A DNA stretch of 5,591 nucleotides from Bacteroidales bacterium (GCA_024400715.1 JAKSMH010000094.1:1-5591); one strand, 5' to 3'; shown: positions 1 through 5,591, numbered from the stretch's first letter. Program-made: numbers and translations. The notes: generated by a model not told the origin, from the letters alone.

Positions 1-3
1 TAT

Positions 4-44
4 TTCGATAACCAGCTGGTTCTCTTTTAGTTGCTTATATCGAA
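4..44. repeat. Nested inverted repeat at left edge
   Basis: TTCGATA at 4-10 is the exact reverse complement of TATCGAA at 38-44, and the 12-bp palindrome AACCAGCTGGTT (10-21) lies between the arms. There is no T-run after it, so it is not an obvious terminator. It could be a protein-binding site or chance in AT-rich DNA. Confidence 0.35.
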
Positions 45-233
45 CTCACGTTAATATAGTATTTGCCTATTTTAATCTCAACCTATTGCTAACGCTTTGT
101 CTTTTGGTGGCTTGTTAACGAGTGTTTGTTGATAATTTGGGGCTTTGGTTATGGTAAAAGTGTTTGAAAATCAGTTGTTTGTGTGATCAGTGTAGATGTG
201 ATACTGCTTCTTTCTTGAGTAAATTGAGGGTGC

Positions 234-260
234 AGATATAAACAATGTTTTTTTATATCT
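234..260. repeat. 9-bp perfect inverted repeat, AT-rich
   Basis: AGATATAAA (234-242) and TTTATATCT (252-260) are exact reverse complements around a 9-nt spacer. The arms are almost pure A/T, so the stem would be weak. There is no gene nearby to assign it to. It could be an operator-like dyad or chance. Confidence 0.35.
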
Positions 261-317
261 ATTAATTTGTGAAAAAAAAAACGATGTGATTGGCCATTAG
301 CATTTCAGAGTCTCCCT

Positions 318-349
318 CTCCACTTTTCTACTTCTCCACTTCTCTACTT
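318..349. repeat. 8-bp tandem repeat, four copies
   Basis: Four consecutive 8-mers follow the consensus CTCYACTT: CTCCACTT, TTCTACTT, CTCCACTT, CTCTACTT. The strand is pyrimidine-rich. It is the first of several short tandem arrays with different unit lengths lying in a row in non-coding DNA. Confidence 0.8.
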
Positions 350-372
350 TGACTATTGACCTTGACATTGAC
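349..372. repeat. TTGAC iterated four times
   Basis: TTGAC occurs at 349-353, 356-360, 362-366 and 368-372, spaced by one or two bases, directly adjoining the preceding 8-bp array. TTGAC also resembles the -35 core of sigma-70 promoters in other phyla, but Bacteroidota promoters do not use that word, so I read this as a repeat and not a promoter cluster. Confidence 0.65.
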
Positions 373-388
373 TTTTTGGGAGTCTCTG

Positions 389-423
389 TTTAAACTTTAA
401 ACCTTAAACTTTAAACTTTAAAC
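389..423. repeat. 7-bp tandem repeat, five copies
   Basis: Five uninterrupted heptamers follow the pattern TTTAAAC, the third being CTTAAAC. The first copy with its preceding G forms the palindrome GTTTAAAC (388-395). A related heptamer, CTTGAAA, is repeated further right at 465-482. The array lies just beyond the 3' end of the minus-strand gene that stops at 541. Confidence 0.85.
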
Positions 424-464
424 ATTTGCCATCAAGTACGGCCCTTGCACTCCTGAGTGATTTT

Positions 465-482
465 CTTGAAACTTGAAACTTG
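465..482. repeat. CTTGAAA heptamer, about 2.5 copies
   Basis: CTTGAAA at 465-471 and 472-478 is followed by CTTG at 479-482. The unit differs from the TTTAAAC array by small substitutions, and another CTTGAAA occurs near 519. Together these suggest one degenerate repeat family in the 3' flank of the beta-barrel gene. I see no convincing intrinsic terminator for that gene in 424-540. Confidence 0.6.
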
Positions 483-540
483 TTTCGCTGCAAGGAGAAT
501 ATGAACGAAGTGAATAAACTTGAAATTTTTGTCCGTCGGA

Positions 541-1164
541 TTAAAATCGAGCGCCGATGCCGATTTTGACGAAGGAGTCGTAGCCGATGTTGGTTTCCAG
601 CAGGCCGTAGAACTTTTTGCCGACTTCGAGCCCGATGGGGGAGAGGTTGCAGGCAAACAGGAATTTGTTGCTGCCGCTATCTTCGTTATCCTCCTTGCTG
701 GAAGCGCGGTCGCGGCTGTCAAACAGATAGCTGCAGCCCACATCAATGCCTGAATAGAGGCGCACCCAAGGACGGTTTAGGTAGGTGAAACGCACGCTGG
801 GCATAAGGGTTATGAAAGACATCACATATTGGTCTTTAATGACCAGGCGCGTGGTGTCGGTGAAATGGGTCATCTTCATACTCTCGACGGTGGCTTTCAC
901 TCCGATCTGACACCAGGGTTTCACTTGATAATAATAATGTAGCCCGTAATGTCCGTACATATCCATTTTGGAGGCCTTCTTGGAAATGCCGCTGCCCAAC
1001 GCCTCCCAGAATCCCACGCTTCCGTAAATGAGGGCTCCCATACCAGACACCGGTCCGGCATTGAGGCCGATTCCGTTATACAAATCGCTGTGAAGGTGCT
1101 GCGCTTGTACGCAATTTGGAACTATGATTAAAAAGCAAAGCGCTGATATTAAGAACTTTTTCAT
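541..1164 (-). CDS. Small outer-membrane beta-barrel protein
   Basis: The gene encodes 207 residues. Residues 1-21 form a signal peptide: basic MKK, a hydrophobic core, and a likely signal peptidase I site after VQA (19-21) before Q22. The rest alternates polar and hydrophobic/aromatic residues as in beta-strands. Examples are residues 73-94, 112-147 and 168-207, where strands are separated by Gly/Asn turns. The chain ends in Phe after GIGARF, the usual C-terminal signature of outer-membrane barrels. A charged stretch at about 149-166 is probably an exposed loop. Size and pattern fit the compact outer-membrane beta-barrel families common in Bacteroidales; their precise roles are mostly unknown and I assign no substrate. 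The start at 1164 is chosen because MKK and the signal peptide begin there. It is divergent from the acetyltransferase gene, with 173 bp between starts. Confidence 0.85.
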   Translation of the reverse strand: MKKFLISALCFLIIVPNCVQAQHLHSDLYNGIGLNAGPVSGMGALIYGSVGFWEALGSGISKKASKMDMYGHYGLHYYYQVKPWCQIGVKATVESMKMTHFTDTTRLVIKDQYVMSFITLMPSVRFTYLNRPWVRLYSGIDVGCSYLFDSRDRASSKEDNEDSGSNKFLFACNLSPIGLEVGKKFYGLLETNIGYDSFVKIGIGARF

Positions 1165-1270
1165 TTTTGTTGTGATTTGATTGTTGACGAGGCGAAGATA
1201 ATAAAAAACGAGAGAGAAAGCAGAGAGAGGAATATTTTAATCACCTCAAACTTCACTCCCGTTTTTATGC

Positions 1271-1278
1271 TATTTTTG
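1271..1278 (+). promoter_or_regulatory. Candidate Bacteroidota -7 box for the acetyltransferase gene
   Basis: TATTTTTG followed by C matches the Bacteroidota -7 consensus TAnnTTTG. It would place the transcript start near 1283, about 55 nt before the ATG at 1338. I do not see a clear TTTG -33 element at the expected distance, so the call rests on one element in AT-rich DNA. Confidence 0.4.
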
Positions 1279-1337
1279 CAAATTCATACAGTTCTCAATA
1301 AAAACGCACTAATATCATTTAATAAATCTCGACTACG

Positions 1338-1883
1338 ATGGACCTCAGACCAGCTACTTTTTCCGATTCTCCTTTTGTGGCGTGGACCGTCTTGGCGGCC
1401 ATTGGCATGGGGAATCCCTCAGAGAAACTTTTGGACGGCGTGACGGAGATGTGTCGTCGAGAGGATGTCCTGTACAGTTGGCGTAACACCTTGATTGCCG
1501 AAGTGTCGGGCAGGGTGGTGGGTGCCCTTATATGCTACGATGGCATACGCTATCGGCAGATGCGTGAGGTTACCTTCCCGTTGATTGCGCAAGCGTCTGG
1601 CAATGATTTCAGCAGTATGGAGATGGAAACGCAGGAGGGGGAATTCTATTTGGATTCGATGGCTGTGCTGCCCGAATATCGTAGGCGTGGCGTTGCTACG
1701 GCACTGCTCAAAGCAGGTGTTGCGCAGGCTCGCAGTCTGAATATCCCACAGGCCGCCATGGTCGTTTCCCCCGAAAATCCAAATGCCCAGCGCCTCTATG
1801 AGTCTCTCGGCTTCCGATTCTCCCGTGATATGTTCTTGTTTGGCGAGAATTATCGGAAAATGGTCTTGCCGATTAAAGGATAG
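1338..1883 (+). CDS. GNAT-family N-acetyltransferase
   Basis: This 181-residue protein has the hallmarks of the GCN5-related N-acetyltransferase fold, which transfers an acetyl group from acetyl-CoA to an amine. The N-terminus reads MDLRPATFSDSPFV, the usual opening beta-strand and helix of the family. Motif A spans about 104-125 with the acetyl-CoA pyrophosphate-binding loop RRRGVA (115-120). Motif B includes NPNAQRLYESLGF (147-159), the typical C-terminal helix and turn. Length is normal for a single-domain enzyme. The substrate (protein N-terminus, small amine or antibiotic) cannot be told from sequence. It is probably cytoplasmic, as there is no signal peptide. The ATG at 1338 is preferred to an upstream in-frame start because the family motif begins right there. 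It stands alone, with a terminator 24 bp after its stop. Confidence 0.92.
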   Translation: MDLRPATFSDSPFVAWTVLAAIGMGNPSEKLLDGVTEMCRREDVLYSWRNTLIAEVSGRVVGALICYDGIRYRQMREVTFPLIAQASGNDFSSMEMETQEGEFYLDSMAVLPEYRRRGVATALLKAGVAQARSLNIPQAAMVVSPENPNAQRLYESLGFRFSRDMFLFGENYRKMVLPIKG

Positions 1884-1906
1884 GGTTTTCTAAAAATAAT
1901 GCATAA

Positions 1907-1942
1907 AAAAACGGAATCGACATCTTTGCCGATTCCGTTTTT
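1907..1942. terminator. Bidirectional intrinsic terminator between convergent genes
   Basis: A perfect 13-bp inverted repeat (1907-1919 with 1930-1942, around a 10-nt loop) has the core ACGGAATCG/CGATTCCGT. It is flanked by A-run and T-run, so it gives a stem plus U-tract on both strands. It lies between the acetyltransferase stop (1883) and the lipoprotein stop (1962), and so probably serves both genes. Confidence 0.88.
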
Positions 1943-1961
1943 CATTTATATATGAGATCGT

Positions 1962-2336
1962 TTATTTGCCGAGGAGCATGATGAAATCCAATCCGTCATC
2001 TGACCCAAGTGTGTTGTCTTTTGAGTGGTAGGTGAAACCGCGGAAGAGTGTGCCTTGCTCGTTTGGTTCCCAATAATTGCTGTCATCACGGATAACTTCC
2101 ACTCTCTTTCCTTTGATGGTGTAGGTGAAGTGATCTATTACATGGAAGTTGTAACTGTAATCCCAGTAGGAGTACTCGCAAGTTCCGTTTTCACGGAAAT
2201 AGAATTGTTCGTTTGAATCCAAATATGGATAGCAATATCTGTGTCCTACGATTGGGTGATTTGTGTTTCCACTGTCGCTGCAACTTGTCAGCAAGATTAC
2301 GCTGAGAATTGCCAAAACTGATAATACTTTTTTCAT
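1962..2336 (-). CDS. Small lipoprotein, possibly lipocalin-like
   Basis: Starting at 2336 the protein has 124 residues. It opens with MKK and a hydrophobic stretch ending in the lipobox LTSC (16-19), so Cys19 should be lipidated by signal peptidase II processing. The mature part is rich in aromatic and beta-prone residues. It contains the pattern VGHRYCYP then FYFRENGTCEYSYW, which resembles small lipocalin-like Bacteroidales lipoproteins (a strand with Gly, then F-x-F-x-x-N/D-G-T). That fold suggestion is inference, and no function is assigned. A longer reading from a GTG at 2390 adds 18 residues ahead of the signal peptide, which would bury it, so I reject that start. The leader before 2336 is AT-rich with no close ribosome-binding site. 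It lies downstream of dnaK on the same strand but is separated by the dnaK terminator. Confidence 0.85.
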   Translation of the reverse strand: MKKVLSVLAILSVILLTSCSDSGNTNHPIVGHRYCYPYLDSNEQFYFRENGTCEYSYWDYSYNFHVIDHFTYTIKGKRVEVIRDDSNYWEPNEQGTLFRGFTYHSKDNTLGSDDGLDFIMLLGK

Positions 2337-2487
2337 AACTATTGTTTTTATTATTATTGTTGATTTGTATTTCTTATAAACTATGCCCACCTCCTCTATC
2401 TATACGTCTCTTTTTGTCGCATTCTGCCCAAAGACATAACCTGCAGATTGCAAGTGTCGAAAAAATCTTTTTTTTTCTTTGACGCTG
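2337..2487 (-). other. Long leader of the small lipoprotein gene
   Basis: If transcription starts near 2482 from the candidate -7 box, the lipoprotein mRNA has a leader of about 145 nt. In the minus-strand sense it holds a T/A-rich start, then a possible 13-codon reading frame (about 2396-2437) beginning MSLGRMRQ, then a purine stretch AGAGGAGGTG near 2388-2397 with no well-spaced start codon behind it, and finally an AT-rich segment before the ATG. I see no strong hairpin or known riboswitch in it. Confidence 0.35.
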
Positions 2488-2495
2488 CAAAAATA
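2488..2495 (-). promoter_or_regulatory. Candidate Bacteroidota -7 box for the small lipoprotein gene
   Basis: On the minus strand this reads TATTTTTG followed by C, matching TAnnTTTG. It lies between the dnaK terminator and the lipoprotein gene, where an independent promoter is expected. The -33 region is only T-rich with no exact TTTG, so confidence is moderate. Confidence 0.45.
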
Positions 2496-2549
2496 CACAA
2501 TTTTGGGGGATTAGAAAAGGATAAATGTTGTGTCACATTTTGTAGAGAT

Positions 2550-2587
2550 AAAAAAAACGGGCGCCGAAAACCGTTCGGCACCCGTTT
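2550..2587 (-). terminator. Intrinsic terminator of dnaK
   Basis: The arms 2555-2568 and 2574-2587 pair over 14 positions around a 5-nt loop. The single non-Watson-Crick position is C/A in plus-strand RNA but G-U in minus-strand RNA, so the stem favours the dnaK-sense transcript. In that sense the stem is followed by eight T (2557-2550). It lies about 105 nt after the dnaK stop. Confidence 0.9.
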
Positions 2588-2652
2588 GAATTATGTGGTT
2601 TCAGTTATTGTTCGTTTTTGCTGCGCAAAACCGCAATAACATTATCACCTCG

Positions 2653-2679
2653 GCAATGCTCAAGCAAACTTGGCATTGC
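2653..2679 (-). other. Hairpin in the dnaK 3' untranslated region
   Basis: In the dnaK-sense RNA, GCAAUGCCAAG pairs with CUUG and GCAUUGC across a UUUG loop, giving 11 pairs with one bulged A. AATAAC/GTTATT (2635-2640 with 2692-2697) could close an outer stem that includes the stop codon. No U-run follows, so this is not a standard intrinsic terminator. It may protect the mRNA 3' end or be incidental. Confidence 0.55.
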
Positions 2680-2692
2680 ACTTGGTTCGTCG

Positions 2693-4630
2693 TTATTTTA
2701 CTTCTTCAAAGTCCACGTCTTGAACTTCTTGGTCGTTGTTGCAGTTACCACCATTGCAGTTGCCACCGCAGTTTCCGCCTTGAGCGCCAGCGCCTGGGTT
2801 GGCACCTGCGAAGTCTTGAGGATTAGCGCCGCCTTGTTGGTACATCTTGGCAGATGCGGCCTGCCATGCATTTTGCAATTCTGCTGTGGCAGCGTCGATG
2901 CCAGCGAAGTCTTTCTTGCCGTGTGCTTCGCGCAATTTGGCAGCAGCAGCTTCAATCTTAGCTTTGTCGTCTGCAGGAACCTTGTCGCCGAACTCTTTGA
3001 GTTGCTTTTCAGTTTGGAATACCAAGCTGTCGGCAGCGTTTAATTTGTCGATTTCTTCCTTGGCTTTCTTATCGGCGTCAGCATTAGCTTCTGCTTCTGC
3101 TTTCATTCTCTTGATTTCGTCGTCGGAGAGGCCGAAGGCAGCTTCGATACAGAGCTTCTGTTCCTTGCCGGATGCTTTATCTTTGGCAGTTACGCTGAGA
3201 ATACCGTTGGTGTCGATGTCGAAGGTGACTTCGATTTGAGGTACGCCGCGCATAGCTGCAGGGATGCCGTCGAGGTGGAAACGACCGATGCTCTTGTTCT
3301 GAGCTGCCATTGGACGTTCGCCTTGCAATACGTGGATTTCAACGGATGTCTGGTTATCGACTGCCGTGGTGAAGGTTTCTGTCTTCTTGGTCGGAATCGT
3401 GGTGTTGCTTTCGATGAGCTTGGTCATCACGCCGCCGAGCGTTTCCAAACCGAGGGACAGCGGAGTAACGTCGAGCAGGAGGATGTCCTTGACTTCGCCG
3501 GTGAGCACGCCGCCTTGGATAGAGGCACCGATGGCCACAACTTCGTCAGGGTTGACGCCCTTGGAAGGAGCTTTGCCGAAGAATTTTTCAACGATTTCCT
3601 GAATAGCCGGAATACGGGTGGAACCGCCGACGAGGATGACTTCGTCAATATCGGAAGTGCTGTAGCCAGCATCGCTGAGGGCTTTCTTACAAGGCTCGAT
3701 GGTTGCGCGGATAAGGTCGTCGCAAAGTTGTTCGAATTGAGCACGTGACAAGGTGCGAACAAGGTGTTGGGGAACACCGTCGATAGGCATAATGTACGGC
3801 AGGTTGATTTCGGTTGAGTTGGAAGAGGAAAGTTCGATTTTGGCTTTTTCAGCAGCTTCTTTCAAACGTTGGAGAGCCATAGCGTCTTTGCGAAGATCGA
3901 CGTTGAAGTCTTTCATAAATTCTTCTGCCAACCAGTCGATGATCTTGTGGTCGAAGTCGTCGCCGCCGAGGTGGGTGTCACCATTGGTGGACTTCACTTC
4001 GAATACGCCGTCGCCGAGTTCGAGGATGGAGATATCGAAAGTACCGCCACCGAGGTCGAAGACGGCCACTTTGGAGTCGGATTTCTTTTTGTCCAAACCG
4101 TATGCCAAAGCAGCGGCAGTAGGTTCGTTGATGATACGTTTGACGGTGAGGCCGGCGATTTCACCAGCTTCTTTGGTGGCTTGACGCTGTGAGTCGCTGA
4201 AGTATGCCGGAACGGTGATGACAGCTTCGGTCACTTCTTGTCCGAGGTAGTCTTCAGCCGTCTTCTTCATTTTTTGAAGAATCATAGCGGAGATTTCCTG
4301 TGCCGTATAGGAGCGGTCGTCGATTTTAACCTTCGGCATGTTGTTGGAAGCGCGTTCTACCGTGTAAGGTACGCGGTCAACTTCTTTAGCCACGCGATCG
4401 TATGTTTCGCCCATGAATCTCTTGATAGAGAAGATGGTCTTTGTAGGATTGGTGATGGCCTGACGTTTTGCAGGGTCACCTACTTTGCGTTCATTGTCGC
4501 CAACGAAAGCCACGATAGAAGGAGTGGTTCTTCTGCCTTCGCTGTTCGGTATTACAACAGGTTCGTTGCCTTCCATGACGGCAACACATGAATTGGTAGT
4601 TCCTAAGTCAATTCCGATAATTTTTCCCAT
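2693..4630 (-). CDS. dnaK: Molecular chaperone DnaK (Hsp70)
   Basis: This is a full-length 645-residue Hsp70, the ATP-driven cytoplasmic chaperone that works with DnaJ and GrpE in folding and stress recovery. The nucleotide-binding domain (about 1-381) holds all three Hsp70 signatures: IDLGTTNS (7-14), [11 protein letters not shown] (191-201) and [11 protein letters not shown] (332-342). The interdomain linker [13 protein letters not shown] follows at 382-394. The substrate-binding beta domain and helical lid occupy about 395-600. A low-complexity Gly/Ala/Asn/Gln tail leads to the terminal DVDFEEVK typical of the family. Two oddities: the tail contains three Cys in GGNC units (621, 625, 630), and the usual IEASSG-type motif reads CIEAAFG (494-500). 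The start [10 protein letters not shown] is canonical. The gene appears monocistronic: no grpE or dnaJ is in the window and a strong terminator follows. It is divergent from the 4910 gene. Confidence 0.99.
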   Translation of the reverse strand: MGKIIGIDLGTTNSCVAVMEGNEPVVIPNSEGRRTTPSIVAFVGDNERKVGDPAKRQAITNPTKTIFSIKRFMGETYDRVAKEVDRVPYTVERASNNMPKVKIDDRSYTAQEISAMILQKMKKTAEDYLGQEVTEAVITVPAYFSDSQRQATKEAGEIAGLTVKRIINEPTAAALAYGLDKKKSDSKVAVFDLGGGTFDISILELGDGVFEVKSTNGDTHLGGDDFDHKIIDWLAEEFMKDFNVDLRKDAMALQRLKEAAEKAKIELSSSNSTEINLPYIMPIDGVPQHLVRTLSRAQFEQLCDDLIRATIEPCKKALSDAGYSTSDIDEVILVGGSTRIPAIQEIVEKFFGKAPSKGVNPDEVVAIGASIQGGVLTGEVKDILLLDVTPLSLGLETLGGVMTKLIESNTTIPTKKTETFTTAVDNQTSVEIHVLQGERPMAAQNKSIGRFHLDGIPAAMRGVPQIEVTFDIDTNGILSVTAKDKASGKEQKLCIEAAFGLSDDEIKRMKAEAEANADADKKAKEEIDKLNAADSLVFQTEKQLKEFGDKVPADDKAKIEAAAAKLREAHGKKDFAGIDAATAELQNAWQAASAKMYQQGGANPQDFAGANPGAGAQGGNCGGNCNGGNCNNDQEVQDVDFEEVK

Positions 4631-4662
4631 GATGTTTGTTTATTAGTTGGTTTTTAATTCAG

Positions 4663-4714
4663 TTGTTAATGTCGCCTAATCGTAATTTTTAAGGCAACGC
4701 GGCATTATTAACAA
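4663..4714 (-). promoter_or_regulatory. Imperfect stem in the dnaK 5' leader
   Basis: In the dnaK-sense RNA, UUGUUAAU (4714-4707) pairs with AUUAACAA (4670-4663), and GUUGCC (4698-4693) pairs with GGCGAC (4676-4671). The two helices are contiguous on the 3' side, with an 8-nt bulge on the 5' side and a 16-nt loop. One pair is G-U in this sense but C/A in the opposite RNA, favouring a role in the dnaK transcript. The stem ends 32 nt before the start codon, so it does not mask it directly. Function is inference. Confidence 0.4.
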
Positions 4715-4723
4715 TAACTGTGC

Positions 4724-4731
4724 CAAAAATG
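4724..4731 (-). promoter_or_regulatory. Possible dnaK -7 element
   Basis: On the minus strand this reads CATTTTTG, one mismatch from TAnnTTTG, and would start transcription near 4718, just ahead of the leader stem. The upstream TTGG (about 12 bp away) is too close for a standard -33 box. I see no CIRCE-type inverted repeat in the dnaK upstream region. This is the best candidate I found but a weak one. Confidence 0.25.
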
Positions 4732-4847
4732 GAAAATATCTTGCCAATGAATTTTTTGAAAGAAAAAATACTGCTATACTCATGCTTTTATTACATATAT
4801 ATTATTGTATAAGATAGAAATGAAAAAAATCAAAATATTTTTTTGTT

Positions 4848-4864
4848 GTGACAGCGTTTGTCAC
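4848..4864. promoter_or_regulatory. 17-bp dyad, candidate operator
   Basis: GTGACA (4848-4853) and TGTCAC (4859-4864) are exact reverse complements around a 5-bp spacer, 46 bp before the ATG at 4910 in the divergent dnaK intergenic region. A TAATTTG word (4876-4882), near the Bacteroidota -7 consensus but one base short, lies 12 bp downstream, so the dyad would overlap the upstream part of a promoter there. The half-site spacing does not fit a CRP site. The regulator is unknown. Confidence 0.4.
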
Positions 4865-4909
4865 TGACTTGTGCGTAATTTGCAGCCTGTAATTTTAAAT
4901 CTTTATACT

Positions 4910-5464
4910 ATGAAAAAAAATTTATGGATTCTATTCGCCTTTGCATTGGCTGGATTTTGTAGCAGTTGCACTACTATGGTAAATGTTGTTTCTACGGATG
5001 CCTATAAAAACGGCATCAAATCTATTTGTGAGGATCTGTCACAAATGGGTTACGAACTTGTTGGTTCCTCAAGTGAGGAAAAAAACGAGGTCGCTGTTTC
5101 AAGTGTTTCCTATTCCCGCTTTACGGGCTATGGTTCGGCTATGTCCAATAATTATTGGACTTATGCCTCTTATCAATTTGTCGATAGTGCCAATAATCAA
5201 GTGGCATTTGAGGTCAAATATCAACTGAAAAGGAGTAGGGGAGTTGATTTTGTGGATAATTTGGATGTGCTAAGTTGCCAAGCAAGCAAGGACTATCAAA
5301 ATGTATGCGGAGCATCGGGCGTTGTGAAGGAGAAAGTCTATACGGTAAAAGATAACCCTGACATGATGGTCGCCATTGAAAATAAAAGTGGCACTGTGGC
5401 GCTGGCCGTTGGACTTAGCGTTGTAACGGCTTTATTAACCACAATATTTATCCTTGTGTTATAA
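4910..5464 (+). CDS. Putative lipoprotein with C-terminal membrane helix, unknown function
   Basis: I do not recognise this protein. From the ATG at 4910 it has 184 residues. The N-terminus is MKKN plus a hydrophobic segment ending in GFCSSCTT; Cys20 (or less likely Cys17) is the probable lipidated residue, although the lipobox CSSC is atypical. The middle (about 25-158) is mixed alpha/beta with a helix around DAYKNGIKSICEDLSQMGYEL, then Ser/Tyr-rich strands, and two Cys (about 125 and 134). The last 25 residues, from SGTVALAVG to FILVL, form a clear transmembrane helix with almost nothing after it. An upstream ATG at 4871 would add 13 residues before the signal segment and is disfavoured. 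No Shine-Dalgarno sequence is seen; the leader is AT-rich, as usual in this phylum. It is divergent from dnaK with 279 bp between starts, and a terminator follows, so it is probably a single-gene unit. Confidence 0.8.
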   Translation: MKKNLWILFAFALAGFCSSCTTMVNVVSTDAYKNGIKSICEDLSQMGYELVGSSSEEKNEVAVSSVSYSRFTGYGSAMSNNYWTYASYQFVDSANNQVAFEVKYQLKRSRGVDFVDNLDVLSCQASKDYQNVCGASGVVKEKVYTVKDNPDMMVAIENKSGTVALAVGLSVVTALLTTIFILVL

Positions 5465-5505
5465 AATCAATATTCTTTTGGGGTAACGATGCCCCCCTTC
5501 CCATT

Positions 5506-5529
5506 CGGCACAAGTGGTTGAAAGTGCCG
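5506..5529 (+). repeat. 6-bp inverted repeat after the putative lipoprotein gene
   Basis: CGGCAC (5506-5511) and GTGCCG (5524-5529) are exact reverse complements around 12 nt. A smaller GGGG/CCCC hairpin (5480-5495) precedes it. Neither is followed by a T-run; the functional terminator is the next hairpin. Confidence 0.4.
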
Positions 5530-5542
5530 CTGTATTGTGTAT

Positions 5543-5579
5543 AAAAAAAAGAGGAACCGATGAAGAGTTCCTCTTTTTT
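5543..5579. terminator. Intrinsic terminator, usable in both directions
   Basis: GAGGAAC (5551-5557) pairs with GTTCCTC (5567-5573) around a 9-nt loop. The stem is extended by A6/T6, leaving a run of six T at 5574-5579 in the plus sense and eight T in the minus sense. It sits about 80 nt after the stop of the 4910 gene and could also terminate a gene entering from the right edge. Confidence 0.88.
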
Positions 5580-5591
5580 GTTACTTCGTTT

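Larger units (their letters stand above)
1..317. other. AT-rich stretch without a recognisable gene
   Basis: I find no open reading frame that looks coding on either strand. The longest ATG-initiated string I noticed starts at 151 and stops after 11 codons. The stretch carries two inverted repeats (listed separately), a 12-bp perfect palindrome at 10-21 and a run of ten A around 272-281. It may be an upstream or downstream region of a gene beyond the left edge, but nothing here shows which. Confidence 0.6.

Noticed and set aside
349..372. Cluster of sigma-70 -35 boxes (TTGAC)
   Set aside because: Bacteroidota primary sigma factor does not use TTGACA/TATAAT, and the copies are regularly iterated like a simple repeat.
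318..423. CRISPR array
   Set aside because: The units are only 5-8 bp with no spacers of constant length and no cas genes in the window.
520..753. Open frames at 520-753 (+) and 432-746 (-) overlapping the beta-barrel gene
   Set aside because: Low-complexity Ala/Ser-rich or Val/Ala-rich translations with no motif; the signal peptide and barrel pattern clearly identify the other frame as the gene.
1177..1443. Plus-strand frame overlapping the start of the acetyltransferase gene
   Set aside because: It is out of frame with the GNAT motifs and runs through the AT-rich intergenic region; the GNAT frame explains the sequence.
2396..2581. 61-codon minus-strand frame after dnaK
   Set aside because: It starts inside the dnaK terminator hairpin and crosses the candidate promoter of the lipoprotein gene, with no protein-like pattern.
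2847..3239. Open frames on the plus strand opposite dnaK (also 3236-3748, 3753-4184, 3869-4192, 4238-4591)
   Set aside because: They are antisense to a full-length, unmistakable dnaK, have no promoter or family motif, and reflect its biased codon use.
4844..4866. CRP-type binding site reading of the dyad upstream of 4910
   Set aside because: TGTGA and TCAC are separated by 9 bases, not the 6 of the CRP consensus, and the phylum does not suggest such a site.

Overview
The window looks like chromosomal DNA from a member of the Bacteroidales (Bacteroidota), plausibly a gut-type Prevotellaceae or Muribaculaceae relative. Four things point there: start codons sit behind AT-rich leaders without Shine-Dalgarno sequences, the best promoter-like words match the Bacteroidota -7 consensus TAnnTTTG, three of the five genes encode exported envelope proteins typical of this order, and the DnaK protein reads like Bacteroidales DnaK. 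The genus call is inference.

Layout. Positions 1-540 hold no credible gene. They contain AT-rich DNA with a few inverted repeats, then a mosaic of short tandem repeats (8-bp, ~6-bp and 7-bp units, about 318-482). A small outer-membrane beta-barrel protein is encoded on the minus strand (541-1164). It is divergent from a GNAT acetyltransferase on the plus strand (1338-1883). That gene converges on a small lipoprotein gene (1962-2336, minus), and a compact two-way hairpin terminator separates them. Next comes dnaK (2693-4630, minus) with its own well-formed terminator at 2550-2587, so it appears to be a single-gene unit without grpE or dnaJ alongside. Divergent from dnaK is an unrecognised putative lipoprotein with a C-terminal membrane helix (4910-5464, plus), closed by a terminator at 5543-5579.

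How the parts relate. This is mostly housekeeping and envelope sequence, with each gene apparently in its own transcription unit; I see no multi-gene operon and no evidence of a defence system, mobile element, CRISPR array or other undescribed multi-gene system. The points most worth a second look are the cysteine-bearing Gly/Asn tail of DnaK, an imperfect stem in the dnaK 5' leader that pairs better in the dnaK-sense RNA, a hairpin just after the dnaK stop, the unusual architecture of the 4910-5464 protein with a 17-bp dyad upstream of it, and the tandem-repeat mosaic at the left.
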